From Acidobacteriota bacterium (GTDB taxonomy: Bacteria > Acidobacteriota > Terriglobia > Terriglobales > Acidobacteriaceae): a stretch of 6,056 bases of DNA. The translations under genes and the position numbers were made by a program. Positions 5,644 through 6,056 of this stretch are shown piece after piece; within the stretch, counting starts at the first letter, position 1; each line of letters begins with the position of its first letter. Where the stretch lies: NCBI GenBank assembly GCA_021780415.1, contig JAJXYW010000133.1, forward strand, positions 1 through 6,056, in the 5' to 3' direction. A model generated the notes under the pieces. The model saw nothing but the letters and a program-made list of their open reading frames with translations. It did no database searches and was not told the origin of the DNA.

Positions 5644-6056
5644 ATGCCACTGCGCTCTCTCCTCTTCGCTCTGCTGTTCGTCGGTCTCTCCGCACCCGCG
5701 CAGCAGACGCTCACGTCCCCGCCGCCGCAGCTCCCCATCGCCGTCTACATCCACCAAAGCTGGGGCCAACTCCAGCGCTCCATGAACGACTGCGCCTCCT
5801 TCTCCGACGCCAAAGTTCAGGCCGGCAACCCCCAGTCCCCACCCGTCCTCTATCTCCCCGCCGAGCAGAATCTAACCCCCGCCCTCCGCGCGCTCCAGCA
5901 GCACTGCAACGTCCGCATTCTCCATCTTCCCCAACGCATCCGCAGCGAAGGCGACCTCCCGCAGAACCAGATCCCCACTCCCGGCCTGCTCTATCTGCCT
6001 AACCCCTACGTTGTCCCCGGCGGCCGCTTCAACGAGATGTACGGCTGGGACAGCTA
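5644..6056 (+). CDS. treA: Exported trehalase, GH37 family, N-terminal part (3' end outside window)
   Basis: Trehalase hydrolyses alpha,alpha-trehalose to two glucose molecules. The 137 complete codons begin with a signal peptide: MPLR, a hydrophobic run at residues 5-16, and SAPA before QQ with cleavage likely after A19, so the enzyme is probably periplasmic or secreted. The strongest evidence is PGGRFNEMYGWDS at 125-137, followed by the TA of a probable Tyr codon: this is trehalase signature 1 (PGGRFxExYxWDxY). The preceding LPNPYVV also fits. The stretch before it is shorter than in E. coli TreA. A DAK at 55-57 may correspond to the DxK of the usual DxKTF motif, while the segment equivalent to LWPVLTR is not evident. 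The catalytic residues and signature 2 lie beyond the window. The start ATG at 5644 gives a well-formed signal peptide; no clear Shine-Dalgarno sequence is seen. It may be co-transcribed with the aminopeptidase gene 51 nt upstream. Confidence 0.88.
   Translation, partial: MPLRSLLFALLFVGLSAPAQQTLTSPPPQLPIAVYIHQSWGQLQRSMNDCASFSDAKVQAGNPQSPPVLYLPAEQNLTPALRALQQHCNVRILHLPQRIRSEGDLPQNQIPTPGLLYLPNPYVVPGGRFNEMYGWDS

Overview
The window is GC-rich, dense bacterial chromosome. It looks like a Gram-negative soil acidobacterium of the Terriglobia type (Granulicella, Edaphobacter or Terriglobus relatives). This placement is an inference from strongly C-ending codons, a TonB-dependent outer-membrane receptor beside a periplasmic trehalase, and two intergenic palindromic elements that resemble the dispersed repeats I associate with such genomes. 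No gene here fixes the genus.

Layout from left to right. (1) The last 245 codons of lysC, a lysine-sensitive type of aspartokinase (+ strand, cut by the left edge). (2) A 180-nt spacer carrying a possible dispersed repeat. (3) dapB, dihydrodipicolinate reductase (+). lysC and dapB are two steps of the aspartate/diaminopimelate route to lysine and peptidoglycan; dapA is not between them. (4) A short convergent gap with an imperfect hairpin. (5) A compact BtuB/CirA-like TonB-dependent receptor (- strand). (6) A MarR-family regulator read divergently from the receptor (+), with nested inverted repeats in the shared promoter region. (7) An M29-family metallo-aminopeptidase (+) with its full metal-ligand set. 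(8) The first 137 codons of an exported GH37 trehalase (+), cut by the right edge, 51 nt after the aminopeptidase and possibly in one transcript with it.

The genes form three unrelated functional groups: lysine/DAP biosynthesis, a regulated outer-membrane uptake gene with its probable regulator, and peptide plus trehalose breakdown. The most testable idea is that the MarR protein controls the TonB receptor and itself through the repeats at 3687-3705. Across most of the window the + strand is richer in C than G whichever strand is coding, which suggests a replication-strand bias; marR is the exception. I see no phage, CRISPR, transposase, toxin-antitoxin, rRNA or tRNA signal, and no clear sign of an undescribed system. 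No gene-free stretch exceeds about 180 nt.
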